This document shows, one piece after another, positions 1-8,609 of a stretch of 64,000 nucleotides of DNA. The DNA lies in NCBI RefSeq assembly GCF_900291985.1, contig NZ_LT985980.1:186001-250000 (forward strand). The letters are read 5' to 3'. Numbering within the stretch: position 1 is the first letter of the stretch; every line of letters starts with the position of its first letter. The stretch is from Lysinibacillus timonensis (GTDB lineage Bacteria > Bacillota > Bacilli > Bacillales_A > Planococcaceae). The notes under the pieces are model-generated. The model searched no databases. It was not told the origin of the DNA and saw only the letters and a list, made by a program, of their open reading frames with translations. The position numbers and the translations under genes are program-made.

Positions 1-567
1 GTCAGCTGAAATGTTTTTAGGGAAATCGATTAAAACCGGACCTTTCCTTCCACTATTTGCTATGTGGAATGCTTCTTTCACGATGCGTGGGATATCGCGC
101 ACGTCTTGAACTTGGTAATTATGTTTTGTAATAGGAGTTGTAATACCAATAATATCTGCTTCTTGAAATGCATCTGAGCCAATTACGCTTGTTGCAACTT
201 GACCTGTGAAAATGACTAAAGGAATCGAATCAATCATTGCATCCGCTATTCCAGTAACGAGATTTGTAGCACCTGGCCCAGAAGTCGCAATGACTACCCC
301 TGGTTTATTTAGTACTCTTGCATATCCTTCAGCAGCGTGAATTGCTCCCTGTTCATGTCGAGTTAAAATATGTCGAATTGGGTTTTTATAAAGGGCATCG
401 TATACATTGAGTACCGCACCCCCTGGGTATCCAAAAACAATTTCTACATCTTGTTCTATAAGAGACTTAATTAATAAATCTGAACCATTTTTTGGTTTGA
501 ATGTTTCTTTTTCTTCAGTTGTTTCACTAGCATCTATTTTCACACTTGTTGATGTATCCGCAGTCAT
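1..567 (-). CDS. ilvB: Acetolactate synthase large subunit, N-terminal part (runs off the left edge)
   Basis: Thiamine-diphosphate enzyme of the first common step of valine, leucine and isoleucine synthesis (two pyruvate to acetolactate, or pyruvate plus 2-ketobutyrate). About 189 N-terminal residues are present. They show the family signatures [15 protein letters not shown] and [16 protein letters not shown] (with the Glu that activates the cofactor) and the [18 protein letters not shown] stretch. The ATG at 565-567 follows a good AGGAGG site near 577-582. A T-box leader lies directly upstream and ilvD further upstream on the same strand, as in a branched-chain amino acid operon. The C-terminal two thirds and any ilvH/ilvC genes lie outside the window. 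Confidence 0.96.
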   Translation of the reverse strand, partial: MTADTSTSVKIDASETTEEKETFKPKNGSDLLIKSLIEQDVEIVFGYPGGAVLNVYDALYKNPIRHILTRHEQGAIHAAEGYARVLNKPGVVIATSGPGATNLVTGIADAMIDSIPLVIFTGQVATSVIGSDAFQEADIIGITTPITKHNYQVQDVRDIPRIVKEAFHIANSGRKGPVLIDFPKNISAD

Positions 568-602
568 TTTCCTTTATCCTCCTATACAATTTAATAAAAA
601 AT

Positions 603-945
603 AAAAAGCCCTTTTCATCCACGCAAAAGAAAACCTTTTGCTAGGGATGAAAAAGACTTCCATGGTACCACCCTTGTTTATAGCTATAATAGCTACCTCG
701 TGAATAGCGGGAAATTATTCATCTCTACTGAATGTTTTAAAGAGTTTGAAAATTCAGCGTGCAACAAGATGAATACACTATCCATTAATAACGAGCATTT
801 CGAAATTTGCCCGGAACTATCTAATTGCTTTCGCGTTTAATAGTTCACTCCGAGGGGATGTCGGTTATAGTTGTACCGCCGGGTTCCAGCAATCCCGGCT
901 CTCTGGTAGATACAAGTCTCTATAACCTTTAACCTCATCATCGAT
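603..945 (-). promoter_or_regulatory. T-box riboswitch leader of ilvB, probable isoleucine (AUC) specifier
   Basis: Read on the minus strand, the leader has a Stem I whose helix GGTTATAG/CTATAACC encloses an apical arm with the pair GCCGGG/CCCGGC. Just 3' of that helix comes CCGAC then ATC, the position occupied by the specifier in known T-boxes, so an isoleucine codon is the best reading. The conserved T-box sequence AGGGTGGTACCATG is at about 662-675. It is followed by a terminator hairpin with arms CTTTTTCATCC and GGATGAAAAGG and a T-rich tail at about 600-655. Uncharged cognate tRNA would stabilise the antiterminator and let transcription reach ilvB. The leader class is certain; the specifier is a manual alignment. 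Confidence 0.93.
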
Positions 946-961
946 TATATTTATACATTAA

Positions 962-2632
962 TTATATTTTCATAATACCGCCTTTAGAGGCATTTGTCAC
1001 AAGTTTTGAGTATCTTGCTAACCATCCTGTTTTAATTTTTGGTTCGAATGGTTTTAACTCTTTTTGACGTTGATCTAATATTTCTTGTGAAACTTGAAGA
1101 TTAATTGTTCGATTTGGTAAATCAATTTCAATTATATCTCCATTTTGAATTAATGCAATAGGCCCGCCTTCAGCAGCTTCAGGTGAAATATGACCTATTG
1201 AAATACCACGAGATGCGCCACTAAAACGGCCATCTGTAATAAGTGCAACTTTTGTACCTAAACCACGGCCCATAATTGCTGAAGTTGGTGCAAGCATTTC
1301 TGGCATACCCGGCCCACCTTTTGGCCCTTCGTAACGAATGACCACAACGTGACCCTCGTGAACACTACCATCATCAATTGCTGCTTGAGCTTCATCTTGG
1401 GAATCAAAAACAATTGCTTCACCAGTAAATGTTTTAATGGATGGATCCACTGCACCTACTTTAATAACTGACCCTTCAGGAGCAATATTACCAAATAGGA
1501 CTGATAAACCTCCTACAGGACTATATGGATTATCTTTCGTACGTATTACTTTATCGTTCGTAATTTGATGATTTTTTACTAATTCACCCATTGTTTTACC
1601 TGTGACTGTAATACGATCTGGATGGATTGCGCCAGGAATTTTCGTTAGCTCGTTAATAATCGCTTCAACGCCACCCGCTTTATTGATATCATCCATTGAG
1701 ATGTCAGAAGCAGGCATAATTTTTGCTAAATAAGGAACGCGTTCAGCAACTTTATTAATATCTTCTAAGTTATACTCAATTCCTGCTTCGTTTGCAATGG
1801 CTAAAGTATGTAAAACTGTATTTGTAGAACCACCCATAGCCATATCTAGTGCAAATGCATCGTCAATTGCTTCTTTTGTAATAATGTCACGAGGTTTTAC
1901 ATCTTCTTCAATCATACGGACTAAATGCTTTGCCGCTTCACGTATTAGCTCTTTACGTCTTTCACTTGTAGCAACAATTGTTCCATTACCGGGAAGAGCT
2001 ACTCCTAGCATTTCCATTAAACAGTTCATGGAGTTTGCTGTGAACATACCAGAACAAGATCCGCAAGTTGGACATGCATTATTTTCTATATCTAATAATT
2101 CTTCTGCAGACATATTCCCTGATTTATGAGCACCAACACCTTCAAAAACAGATGTTAACGAAAGTTGTTTACCTGTTGATGAAGTACCTGCTTCCATTGG
2201 ACCACCTGAAACGAATACTGAAGGTACGTTAGTACGTACAGCTGCCATTAACATTCCTGGTGTAATTTTGTCACAGTTCGGGATATAAAATACTCCGTCA
2301 AACCAGTGTGCATTTATAACAGTTTCAGCAGAGTCAGCAATTAACTCACGGCTTGGTAATGAGTAGCGCATACCGATATGTCCCATTGCAATACCATCGT
2401 CAACACCAATTGTGTTGAATTCAAAAGGAATACCGCCTGCTTCAATAATAGCTTCTTTCACTTCTTTTGCAAAATCTTGTAAATGTACATGACCTGGAAT
2501 GATATCGATATAAGAATTACATACACCGATAAATGGTTTTCCTAAGTCTTTAGCTTTTACTTTACCAGTAGCATATAAAAGACTACGGTGAGGAGCACGA
2601 TCAACTCCTAATTTAATCATATCACTTCTCAT
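962..2632 (-). CDS. ilvD: Dihydroxy-acid dehydratase
   Basis: Fe-S dependent dehydration of 2,3-dihydroxy-isovalerate or 3-methylvalerate to the 2-keto acid, the third step of branched-chain amino acid synthesis. The 556-residue protein has normal family length. It shows the cluster-binding cysteine regions [12 protein letters not shown] and [20 protein letters not shown] plus the C-terminal [20 protein letters not shown] motif. I start at the MRSDMIK methionine (2632) because that is where family members start; the six upstream codons have no separate RBS. It lies upstream of the ilvB T-box on the same strand, so ilvB could be expressed both by read-through and from the T-box promoter. Confidence 0.97.
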   Translation of the reverse strand: MRSDMIKLGVDRAPHRSLLYATGKVKAKDLGKPFIGVCNSYIDIIPGHVHLQDFAKEVKEAIIEAGGIPFEFNTIGVDDGIAMGHIGMRYSLPSRELIADSAETVINAHWFDGVFYIPNCDKITPGMLMAAVRTNVPSVFVSGGPMEAGTSSTGKQLSLTSVFEGVGAHKSGNMSAEELLDIENNACPTCGSCSGMFTANSMNCLMEMLGVALPGNGTIVATSERRKELIREAAKHLVRMIEEDVKPRDIITKEAIDDAFALDMAMGGSTNTVLHTLAIANEAGIEYNLEDINKVAERVPYLAKIMPASDISMDDINKAGGVEAIINELTKIPGAIHPDRITVTGKTMGELVKNHQITNDKVIRTKDNPYSPVGGLSVLFGNIAPEGSVIKVGAVDPSIKTFTGEAIVFDSQDEAQAAIDDGSVHEGHVVVIRYEGPKGGPGMPEMLAPTSAIMGRGLGTKVALITDGRFSGASRGISIGHISPEAAEGGPIALIQNGDIIEIDLPNRTINLQVSQEILDQRQKELKPFEPKIKTGWLARYSKLVTNASKGGIMKI

Positions 2633-2650
2633 AATTGATACGCCCCACAA

Positions 2651-3000
2651 TTTCTTCTAATATATTTTTCTACAATCTCATTATAATTAGAAAATTATTA
2701 AACTTTCAAATCGAAATTTTTGGAATTTTTAGCTTACATGATTATGTTCGAAAGATTAATAACTTTTTAAATTGTTGCTATCATAGTACATATGAAATTT
2801 TTCGTCAACAGTATTTTTTGAATTTTTTATACAATTCAAAACAAAATTACTTCTTGTAACCGTTTACAATCTGCTGAAATAACGAAATTTTCTCTCTTAA
2901 TTTATTTTTTAGAATTTTCATTTTCAACTTTACTTACTATTACTCAGTCATTTCCTTGATGAAATTAGTGTATTCAATATCCTAAATTACAGGTGACAAA
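2651..3000. other. AT-rich intergenic region upstream of ilvD
   Basis: No credible ORF, RNA motif or repeat was recognised. It presumably holds the ilvD promoter. The T-box sits between ilvD and ilvB and not here, and I see no second T-box core sequence. Confidence 0.5.
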
Positions 3001-3027
3001 AAATGACGGCTATCGAAACCGTCATTT
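3001..3027 (-). terminator. Terminator of the 36-residue ORF
   Basis: Inverted repeat AAATGACGG/CCGTCATTT with a T6 run on the minus strand, 16 nt past the stop of the small ORF at 3043-3153. Confidence 0.75.
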
Positions 3028-3042
3028 ACTCGATCTACATTT

Positions 3043-3153
3043 TTAACTAGGGATTAACATTAGATCCACTGCAAGATTTAAAACAATGACTGTGTGTAAC
3101 ATGGTAATTAATAAAGCTTGTCGGTTTAATTTTTTCATTAATAGATTGTTCAT
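3043..3153 (-). CDS. Small hydrophobic peptide, 36 residues, unknown function
   Basis: I do not recognise this protein. The ORF starts at ATG 3151-3153 behind a strong AGGGGTGG site and ends 16 nt before a clean terminator, so the transcription and translation signals fit a real microprotein. The basic N-terminus (MNNLLMKKLNRQ) is followed by one hydrophobic stretch (ALLITMLHTVIVLNLAVDLML), long enough for a single membrane span. A small membrane peptide or a leader-type peptide are both possible. Confidence 0.55.
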   Translation of the reverse strand: MNNLLMKKLNRQALLITMLHTVIVLNLAVDLMLIPS

Positions 3154-3399
3154 ACAGTCCACCCCTTGTTAAAATTTGTCTAACTTGTGAACATTATAAA
3201 TTATTTTCCAATTAAATGCAAAATATTTTGAACATTCTGTGACTTCATTTATTTTTAAGTATTAATAAAAATTTTTGTAAAGTTTCAGCAGATAAACGTA
3301 TAGTTTTTGAATTTTAACGGAAAATTATATTACAAACACTTCCTAAAAAGTATTTGGCCATTTTGAAATGAGGATTTACGACAAAGGAGTTGGACAACT

Positions 3400-3657
3400 A
3401 TGATGAGCTTCATTTGGTATTTAGTAATTGGCGGAGTTTTAGGTTGGTTAGCAGGAGTTATTCTTGGAAGAGACGTTCCAGGTGGTGTTATTGGTAATAT
3501 CATTGCAGGGATTGTTGGTTCATGGATTGGAAGTGCTTTACTAGGAAATTGGGGTTGGGAAGTTTCTGATTTTCACGTTTTCCCTGCATTAGTTGGTGCA
3601 CTCATTTTAATTTTCATCGTAACATTTATAATGCGTGCCTTTAGAAAAGCGACATAA
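3400..3657 (+). CDS. GlsB/YeaQ/YmgE family stress-response membrane protein
   Basis: Small integral membrane protein of the transglycosylase-associated (GlsB/YeaQ/YmgE) family, usually induced by general stress; its biochemical role is unsettled. The 85 residues contain three glycine-rich hydrophobic helices (about 4-22, 28-46 and 60-79) and the family pattern GWLAG...GGVIGNIIAGIVGSWIG. A good GGAG site lies about 9 nt upstream of the double ATG. It is monocistronic and converges on the next gene across a shared hairpin. Confidence 0.9.
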   Translation: MMSFIWYLVIGGVLGWLAGVILGRDVPGGVIGNIIAGIVGSWIGSALLGNWGWEVSDFHVFPALVGALILIFIVTFIMRAFRKAT

Positions 3658-3684
3658 GATTTGGTAAGTTTTGAAAAGGAATGT

Positions 3685-3710
3685 GGGTGTCATCATATAT
3701 GGTGACACCC
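3685..3710. terminator. Hairpin between convergent genes
   Basis: Inverted repeat GGGTGTCA/TGACACCC with a short internal palindrome. It lies between the GlsB-type gene (+) and the lytic transglycosylase (-), whose TAG stop overlaps its last base. It probably acts in both directions, although the T-tracts are weak. Confidence 0.55.
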
Positions 3711-4426
3711 TATTGTATGTTTTTAGTCTCAGTTAACACTATTTTTTCTAATTCGTCACTCATGCTTTCGTACTGATGATAGAAATGGATAACGTCTTCA
3801 ACGTATGTTTCACTATGATTGTAATTGTAGATTGCCTTTTCTAATTCACCATCTGCAGCACCGACTTTTGATAAATAATTGGCTGCACTATAGATTGCAT
3901 CTTCAATGTTAAATGGATCTGCTTTACCATCTTTATTTGCGTCCACACCATATCCCCCATATTTTCTAATTACAGTAGGATTTGTTTTGTCATCCGATGG
4001 TATACTACCTTGTCCTAACCCACTACAAGTTGGATGATTCCAACCGACAAATGTACATGGCATAAATTGCATATGCCCTTCTGCCCCGACAGGTGATATT
4101 AATGTACTCATCGTTGAGAAACGAGTCTCTACGCGGTGATGTGCAGCAAGTAGCGTCCAAGGTACATTATATTGTTCCCCTGCAGCGATATAAATGGGAA
4201 TATATTCTTTTGGAATTTCCATATCAATGTTTTCACTATTTTCGACAATTTGTAATAGAGTACTCGTCTCTTTAAAAAGGGGTAAATCCTTTAATTGTTG
4301 CCAAACTATAAAAGAAGCAGTATACAATGTGATGGAAATTGGAATAAGGATGATAATTAAAAATAGTTTAAAACCCGGACTTAGTATTGGTTTTTTTGAT
4401 TTTTTCTTTTTTTTCTTATTTCCCAT
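3710..4426 (-). CDS. Membrane-anchored lytic transglycosylase
   Basis: Cleaves the glycan strands of peptidoglycan at the outer face of the membrane. The 238-residue protein has a very basic N-terminus (KKKKKKSKK), one membrane anchor at about 19-42, then an SLT (goose-lysozyme-like) domain. The presumed catalytic acid is Glu100 in HHRVETRFS, followed by the GHMQFMP motif at about 118-123. The stretch DANKDGKADPFNIEDAIYSAANYL is typical of Bacillus lysozyme-like transglycosylases. It is monocistronic. A role in growth, sporulation or germination cannot be told from sequence. Confidence 0.85.
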   Translation of the reverse strand: MGNKKKKKKSKKPILSPGFKLFLIIILIPISITLYTASFIVWQQLKDLPLFKETSTLLQIVENSENIDMEIPKEYIPIYIAAGEQYNVPWTLLAAHHRVETRFSTMSTLISPVGAEGHMQFMPCTFVGWNHPTCSGLGQGSIPSDDKTNPTVIRKYGGYGVDANKDGKADPFNIEDAIYSAANYLSKVGAADGELEKAIYNYNHSETYVEDVIHFYHQYESMSDELEKIVLTETKNIQ

Positions 4427-4554
4427 ACTCGCCCACCTATATGTTGAAAAGTTGAACTCTCAAATGATATTTGAGATAGTTTAAGAATGTAAATTAGTAG
4501 AATACGAATACAATTCTAACCTAATTTTCTATTAAACACCAAGGAGATGTTTTT

Positions 4555-4950
4555 ATGTGGAATGATTTTAAGAAATTCGCAATGAAAGGAAATATCGTTG
4601 ACTTAGCTATAGCTGTTGTGATTGGTGGTGCATTTGGAAAAATTGTTTCCTCCTTAGTGGACAATATTATTATGCCTTTCGTTGGTATATTAACAGGTGG
4701 TATTGATTTAACAGAAAGTTTCATATATGGTTTTGGCGATGCACAAATAAAATTAGGTCTATTTTTACAATCCATCTTAGATTTCTTTATCATTGCTTTT
4801 GCTATATTTTACGCACTCCGTATTCTAACGAAATTCAGTCGTAAAAAAGAAGAAGAAGCAAAACAAGAGCCTCCTAAAATAGACCATAAAGAAGAATTAT
4901 TAAAAGAAATTCGTGATTTACTAAAAAAACAAACAAAAGAAGTAGAATGA
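4555..4950 (+). CDS. mscL: Large-conductance mechanosensitive channel
   Basis: Homopentameric channel that opens under membrane tension and releases solutes during hypo-osmotic shock. The 131 residues match the usual family length. They carry the N-terminal amphipathic helix WNDFKKFAMKGN, the pore-lining TM1 (VDLAIAVVIGGAFGKIVSSLVDNIIMP), a periplasm-equivalent loop, TM2 (about 68-92) and a charged C-terminal helical bundle (about 98-131). An AAGGAG site precedes the ATG. It is a single gene. Confidence 0.97.
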   Translation: MWNDFKKFAMKGNIVDLAIAVVIGGAFGKIVSSLVDNIIMPFVGILTGGIDLTESFIYGFGDAQIKLGLFLQSILDFFIIAFAIFYALRILTKFSRKKEEEAKQEPPKIDHKEELLKEIRDLLKKQTKEVE

Positions 4951-5078
4951 TTTTAAAAATAAAACTAGAATATGAAATTTATTATGAAACGTTGTTGTTT
5001 TCAATGATTTTACATGATAAATTGATTAAATAATCAATAAAATTGAATATAAAATGTAATACGAAAAGAGTGAAGATC

Positions 5079-6188
5079 ATGACGAAAAATTCCATTGAAA
5101 CGAAATTAGTTCAATTAGGAAACTTAAGCGACCCAAAAACGGGTGCGGTTAATCCTCCGATTTATATGTCAACTGCCTATAAACATGCTGGTATCGGTCA
5201 ATCTACGGGCTATGATTATACACGTACGAAAAACCCTACTCGTGAGATTTTAGAAAAAGGAATTGCTGATTTAGAAGGTGGCGATGCTGGATTTGCATGT
5301 GCTTCTGGTATGGCTGGCGTGCAATTAATTTTATCTTTGTTTAAACCAGGTGATGAAATCATCGTTCCAGATGATATTTATGGCGGAACTTATCGCTTAT
5401 TAAAAACTTTTAGTGAAACGTATAATATTACAACAAAATACTTTAAACCTGAAGAGTCAGTAGAAGATCTAATTTCAGAAAACACAAAAGCCATTTTCCT
5501 TGAAACACCAACAAACCCTTTAATGTTAGAGTTTGATTTGGACAAATTTGCTACTATTTGTAAAAAGCACAATATCTTATTTATTGTTGATAATACTTTC
5601 TATACACCTTACTACCAACGTCCTATTGAACATGGTGCAGACATTGTACTACATAGTGCGACAAAATACATTGCGGGACATAACGATGTACTAGCAGGAC
5701 TAGTCGTTGCTAAAGGACAAGAATTATGTGACAAACTAGCATTTGCACATAATGGAATGGGACTTGTTTTATCTCCAATGGATAGCTGGTTGGTCATTCG
5801 CGGATTAAAAACAATGCACTTGCGTTTAAAACAGCATGATGCGAACGCGAAAAAAGTTGCTGCGTATCTAGAAAGTGAACCACTAGTTGCGGATGTTTTA
5901 TACACTGGAAAAGGCGGTATGCTTTCTTTCCGTGTCAAACATGCTGATATGGTAAATCCTTTCTTACAAAAAATGCAACTCATTACCTTTGCTGAAAGTT
6001 TGGGTGGTGTAGAAAGCTTTATTACATACCCAGCTACACAAACACATGCAGATATACCATATGAAGAACGTGTTGCACGAGGAGTTGATGATCGTCTATT
6101 ACGTTTTTCTGTAGGGATCGAAGAAGCTGATGATATTATCGCTGATTTAAAACAAGTATTTGATCAGTTAAGAACTGAATTTAATTAA
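5079..6188 (+). CDS. metI: Cystathionine gamma-synthase / O-acylhomoserine thiolyase
   Basis: PLP-dependent enzyme that makes cystathionine (or homocysteine directly from sulfide) from an acylated homoserine in methionine synthesis. The 369 residues follow B. subtilis MetI closely in pattern: STAYKHAGIG, YDYTRTKNPTRE, the PLP lysine Lys196 in HSATKYIAGHND, and GGVESFITYPATQTHADIP. I start at MTKNSIETK (5079); the 12 upstream codons look like leader. No metC follows and no SAM riboswitch core was seen upstream, unlike the usual metIC arrangement. A strong terminator follows. Confidence 0.92.
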   Translation: MTKNSIETKLVQLGNLSDPKTGAVNPPIYMSTAYKHAGIGQSTGYDYTRTKNPTREILEKGIADLEGGDAGFACASGMAGVQLILSLFKPGDEIIVPDDIYGGTYRLLKTFSETYNITTKYFKPEESVEDLISENTKAIFLETPTNPLMLEFDLDKFATICKKHNILFIVDNTFYTPYYQRPIEHGADIVLHSATKYIAGHNDVLAGLVVAKGQELCDKLAFAHNGMGLVLSPMDSWLVIRGLKTMHLRLKQHDANAKKVAAYLESEPLVADVLYTGKGGMLSFRVKHADMVNPFLQKMQLITFAESLGGVESFITYPATQTHADIPYEERVARGVDDRLLRFSVGIEEADDIIADLKQVFDQLRTEFN

Positions 6189-6195
6189 GTAAAAG

Positions 6196-6236
6196 AAAAC
6201 GCTTGGTGCTCCTATTTGGCATCAAGCGTTTTTTTG
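6196..6236 (+). terminator. metI terminator
   Basis: Hairpin AAAACGCTTG/CAAGCGTTTT with an imperfect extension and a T7 tail. Its A-rich left arm means it may also serve the convergent CBS gene. Confidence 0.8.
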
Positions 6237-6237
6237 T

Positions 6238-6672
6238 TTAATGATTATAGTGATCTGGCTCTGAAATTTCGCTTAATGCTTCTCCTGCTTCATTGACAAA
6301 AATGTTTTCTTTTGCAAGGTCACCTATTGCACAAATTCCAACCATTTCACCGTTCTCGTTTACGACTGGTACACGACGAATTTGATATTGCGCCATTAAT
6401 TTTGCACATTCATGAACGTCCATGTCAGGAGAACAAGTAATGACATCATGTGTCATGACATCATGACAATGTACTTGGTTAGCGTCATTTCCATCCGCTA
6501 TACATTTAATGACAATATCTCGATCCGTAATCATACCAATTACTCTGTTCGAATCACATACGGGTACGGATCCACAGTCAATATCACGCATTATTTTAGC
6601 AGCAGTTATTAAAGATTCATGGGGTGTACAAAATTTCACATCTTTTGTCATTATTTCAGAAACTGTTTTCAC
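6238..6672 (-). CDS. CBS-domain pair protein
   Basis: Cytoplasmic protein made essentially of two tandem CBS domains, a module that senses adenine nucleotides or other ligands; no effector domain is attached. The domains run at about 5-60 (VSEIMTKDVKFCTPHESL) and 75-130 (VMTHDVITCSPDMDVHECAKLM). I place the start at GTG 6670-6672 because AAAGGAGG lies 7 nt upstream; the ATG further upstream has no RBS. The 144-residue product resembles B. subtilis YhcV/YlbB-type stand-alone CBS proteins. The partner is unknown. Confidence 0.88.
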   Translation of the reverse strand: MKTVSEIMTKDVKFCTPHESLITAAKIMRDIDCGSVPVCDSNRVIGMITDRDIVIKCIADGNDANQVHCHDVMTHDVITCSPDMDVHECAKLMAQYQIRRVPVVNENGEMVGICAIGDLAKENIFVNEAGEALSEISEPDHYNH

Positions 6673-6888
6673 GTTATATCCTCCTTTATCATTACAAATC
6701 AAACTTATTATTTCACAAATTCATAAATTTATAAGAAAAAAGAGGATGTGACAAAACGAATTAGTTCTTGGATAAAGACGAATTTTGAAACTCTTAGCTC
6801 TTTTGTTATGGTTTTCATAAAGGTGCAGAATACGGGTAAGAAGTTCTCATTAACAAATGGTCATTTTACTATGCATGATATATTTAAA

Positions 6889-7064
6889 CGGAAATATTCC
6901 GCTTATAATAAAAAAACTCTATATTTTTTCGAAAATTAAGGAAGTTTTTCCGGTTATCTTATCAATATCTTTGGATTTTGCCTAAATTAGAACAGTTAAT
7001 CGGAATTTCTCCGCTTATATCCGCTTTTTTTCCCCCACTATACACATTAGACGGAGTTTATCCG
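6889..7064. repeat. Degenerate array of four short dyads, about 50-62 bp apart
   Basis: Four short palindromes built on CGGA...TCCG are at 6889-6901, 6940-6951, 7001-7013 and 7052-7064, three of them followed by CTTAT or CCTAT-like sequence. Spacing is about 51, 61 and 51 bp. The region (about 645 bp without a convincing gene between the CBS and SCO genes) resembles a decayed version of the 52-bp dyad arrays found elsewhere in this window, but the sequences are unrelated. Confidence 0.5.
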
Positions 7065-7245
7065 CCTATTTTATTAAAAATATAAAAGGACTAGAGCAAA
7101 CCCACCTCGAATTGAAAAAGCCAAGTACGTTAGGTTTTTCTCGACTTTCCGTTCGAGGAACCGATCGTTGATAACGATGGAAGTGAACTTAAGAACATAT
7201 GCGGCAAGATGGTAAGATCTTGATTCTAATAAGTGAATATAAAAA

Positions 7246-7281
7246 AGAATCGTGAAATCTACTGAGCGATTTCACGATTCT
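7246..7281 (-). terminator. Terminator of the SCO gene
   Basis: Thirteen-bp perfect arms (AGAATCGTGAAAT and its complement) followed by a T6 run on the minus strand, 37 nt past the SCO stop codon. Confidence 0.85.
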
Positions 7282-7317
7282 ATCATTATTGAAGTTAGTT
7301 TTATCCCCTGGCTCTTA

Positions 7318-7932
7318 TTATTTGCCTAATCGTTCTTCAATTAACGTCTTCATATCAATGGCAATCGTGTCATAGGGTACGCCGCCTTCAGTCTCGGAGT
7401 AACCCTTATAGTTTTTTACAACTGCACCTGTTTCGTCAACTAGATGGAATGTATTCATGTGCACAACTTCTCCACCATCTTCTGGTTTTTTTACAAACGA
7501 CTTAAATGAATTCATTGCAAATTGTTCAATAAATGTTTGATCATAACCAGTTAGCAAGTACCATTTCGATTCATCAGGTACTGGGTAGTTACTTAAATAG
7601 TTAGCAAGTACTTCAGGTGTATCAATTGTAGGATCAACTGAAAATGCTACAATTTTATAATCTTCAACACCACGTTCAATTAATTCGGATTGAACTTCTG
7701 TCATATTGAAAGTCATTGGAGGACAAACTGTTGTACAACTTGTAAAGATAAACATCGCTAACCACGGTTCATCCTTTAAATCGTCTAATGTTACAGTATT
7801 CCCTCTATGATCAGTCATTTCAAAATCTTCTACAGGATAATTTACATCCTCTTTAAATTTATAATTGCTACATGCACCAAGTACTGAACTTATCATTAGA
7901 AATGTAATCAGTCCTAATAGATTTTTCTTCAT
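7318..7932 (-). CDS. SCO family copper chaperone / thiol oxidoreductase lipoprotein
   Basis: Thioredoxin-fold lipoprotein of the Sco1/SenC family. In Bacillus it delivers copper to the CuA centre of cytochrome c oxidase at the outer face of the membrane. The 204 residues show a lipobox ending SVLGAC (Cys21), the metal/redox pair Cys66 and Cys70 in FTSCTTVCPPM, and the third ligand histidine in VVHMNTFHLVD (about 158). It is monocistronic with its own terminator. Confidence 0.93.
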   Translation of the reverse strand: MKKNLLGLITFLMISSVLGACSNYKFKEDVNYPVEDFEMTDHRGNTVTLDDLKDEPWLAMFIFTSCTTVCPPMTFNMTEVQSELIERGVEDYKIVAFSVDPTIDTPEVLANYLSNYPVPDESKWYLLTGYDQTFIEQFAMNSFKSFVKKPEDGGEVVHMNTFHLVDETGAVVKNYKGYSETEGGVPYDTIAIDMKTLIEERLGK

Positions 7933-8089
7933 TCATGTCAACTCCCTATATGTTACCAATACTTATCTTAACGAAATTAGACGGAAAAGTACATCTATTT
8001 GAAGTGACACTATTAGGACAAAATTGTGAAATAGCTCTTCACAATTTGTTGGTAATGGTAAAGGGAAATCTCTTCGTTAGAACTCCTAT

Positions 8090-8227
8090 CTACTCTTTGT
8101 TTCCTTGATTCGTTAACAGTGCTGTATGAATTGCATCAAGTTTTGTTTCAATCCGATAGAGCAAATAAAATGAAACAAGAATAGGAAAACCAATTTCTTG
8201 AATTACCATTATCCATTCTTCCATCAT
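8090..8227 (-). CDS. YvrJ family small protein
   Basis: 45-residue protein not called by long-ORF methods. It has a single hydrophobic segment IGFPILVSFYLLYRIE followed by a charged tail with the pattern ETKLDAIHTALL, which matches the YvrJ family of Bacillus. Two consecutive ATGs (8222-8227) sit behind AAAGGAGGG; I use the first. It is the last gene of a minus-strand group with DUF2922 and DUF1659 proteins, a combination that recurs in Bacillales. Function unknown. Confidence 0.85.
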   Translation of the reverse strand: MMEEWIMVIQEIGFPILVSFYLLYRIETKLDAIHTALLTNQGNKE

Positions 8228-8287
8228 CTACTCCCTCCTTTACTGAATGATCAACTCTCATTCTAGACATGTCAATTCTAGTGAAAA

Positions 8288-8318
8288 GCCGACAAAATCA
8301 ACAAACGATTTTGCCGGC
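8288..8318 (-). terminator. Terminator between the DUF2922 and yvrJ genes
   Basis: Inverted repeat GCCGACAAAATC/GATTTTGCCGGC with one mismatched base. It lies 36 nt past the DUF2922 stop and upstream of yvrJ, so it would lower yvrJ expression or give yvrJ its own promoter. Confidence 0.65.
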
Positions 8319-8353
8319 AGTTTATTAGAATTCCTTACATCATCAGTATAATA

Positions 8354-8572
8354 TTATGATAATGTTAACTCAGATACATTTCTTTCAATCATGCGTGCTT
8401 GATTAATCCCGACTAATGCAAAACCTTCATTGTGAAACACGTCTTGGTCGATAATGGTTTGCATGACTGTTGTTATTTCAGTTGGTGTTAAGTTGTCCTT
8501 AGGTTCATTGACTGAAATTGTCATTGTTTTACCGTTAGCCGTATTAAATTTCATCTCTAATGTAACTGCCAT
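8354..8572 (-). CDS. DUF2922 domain protein
   Basis: Cytoplasmic 72-residue protein of unknown function. Starting at MAVTLEMKFNT, it matches the DUF2922 pattern: an N-terminal beta stretch with A-N-G-K, then a helix ending in DVF..EGFALVGINQARMIER. An AAGGGGG site precedes the ATG. It lies 37 nt downstream of a DUF1659 gene, and such pairs are conserved in Bacillales, which suggests a joint but undefined role. Confidence 0.85.
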   Translation of the reverse strand: MAVTLEMKFNTANGKTMTISVNEPKDNLTPTEITTVMQTIIDQDVFHNEGFALVGINQARMIERNVSELTLS

Positions 8573-8609
8573 CTTAATTCCCCCTTTGATTGTAAATTAA
8601 CCTCTTTGA

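Noticed and set aside
1797-2129. 110-codon plus-strand ORF inside ilvD
   Set aside because: Antisense shadow of the clearly conserved ilvD; no RBS and no protein-like composition.
4960-5078. SAM (S-box) riboswitch ahead of metI
   Set aside because: The space is short, AT-rich and lacks the conserved S-box helices by eye.
6748-6939. 63-codon plus-strand ORF downstream of the CBS gene
   Set aside because: No RBS, no recognisable product, and it runs into the degenerate dyads.
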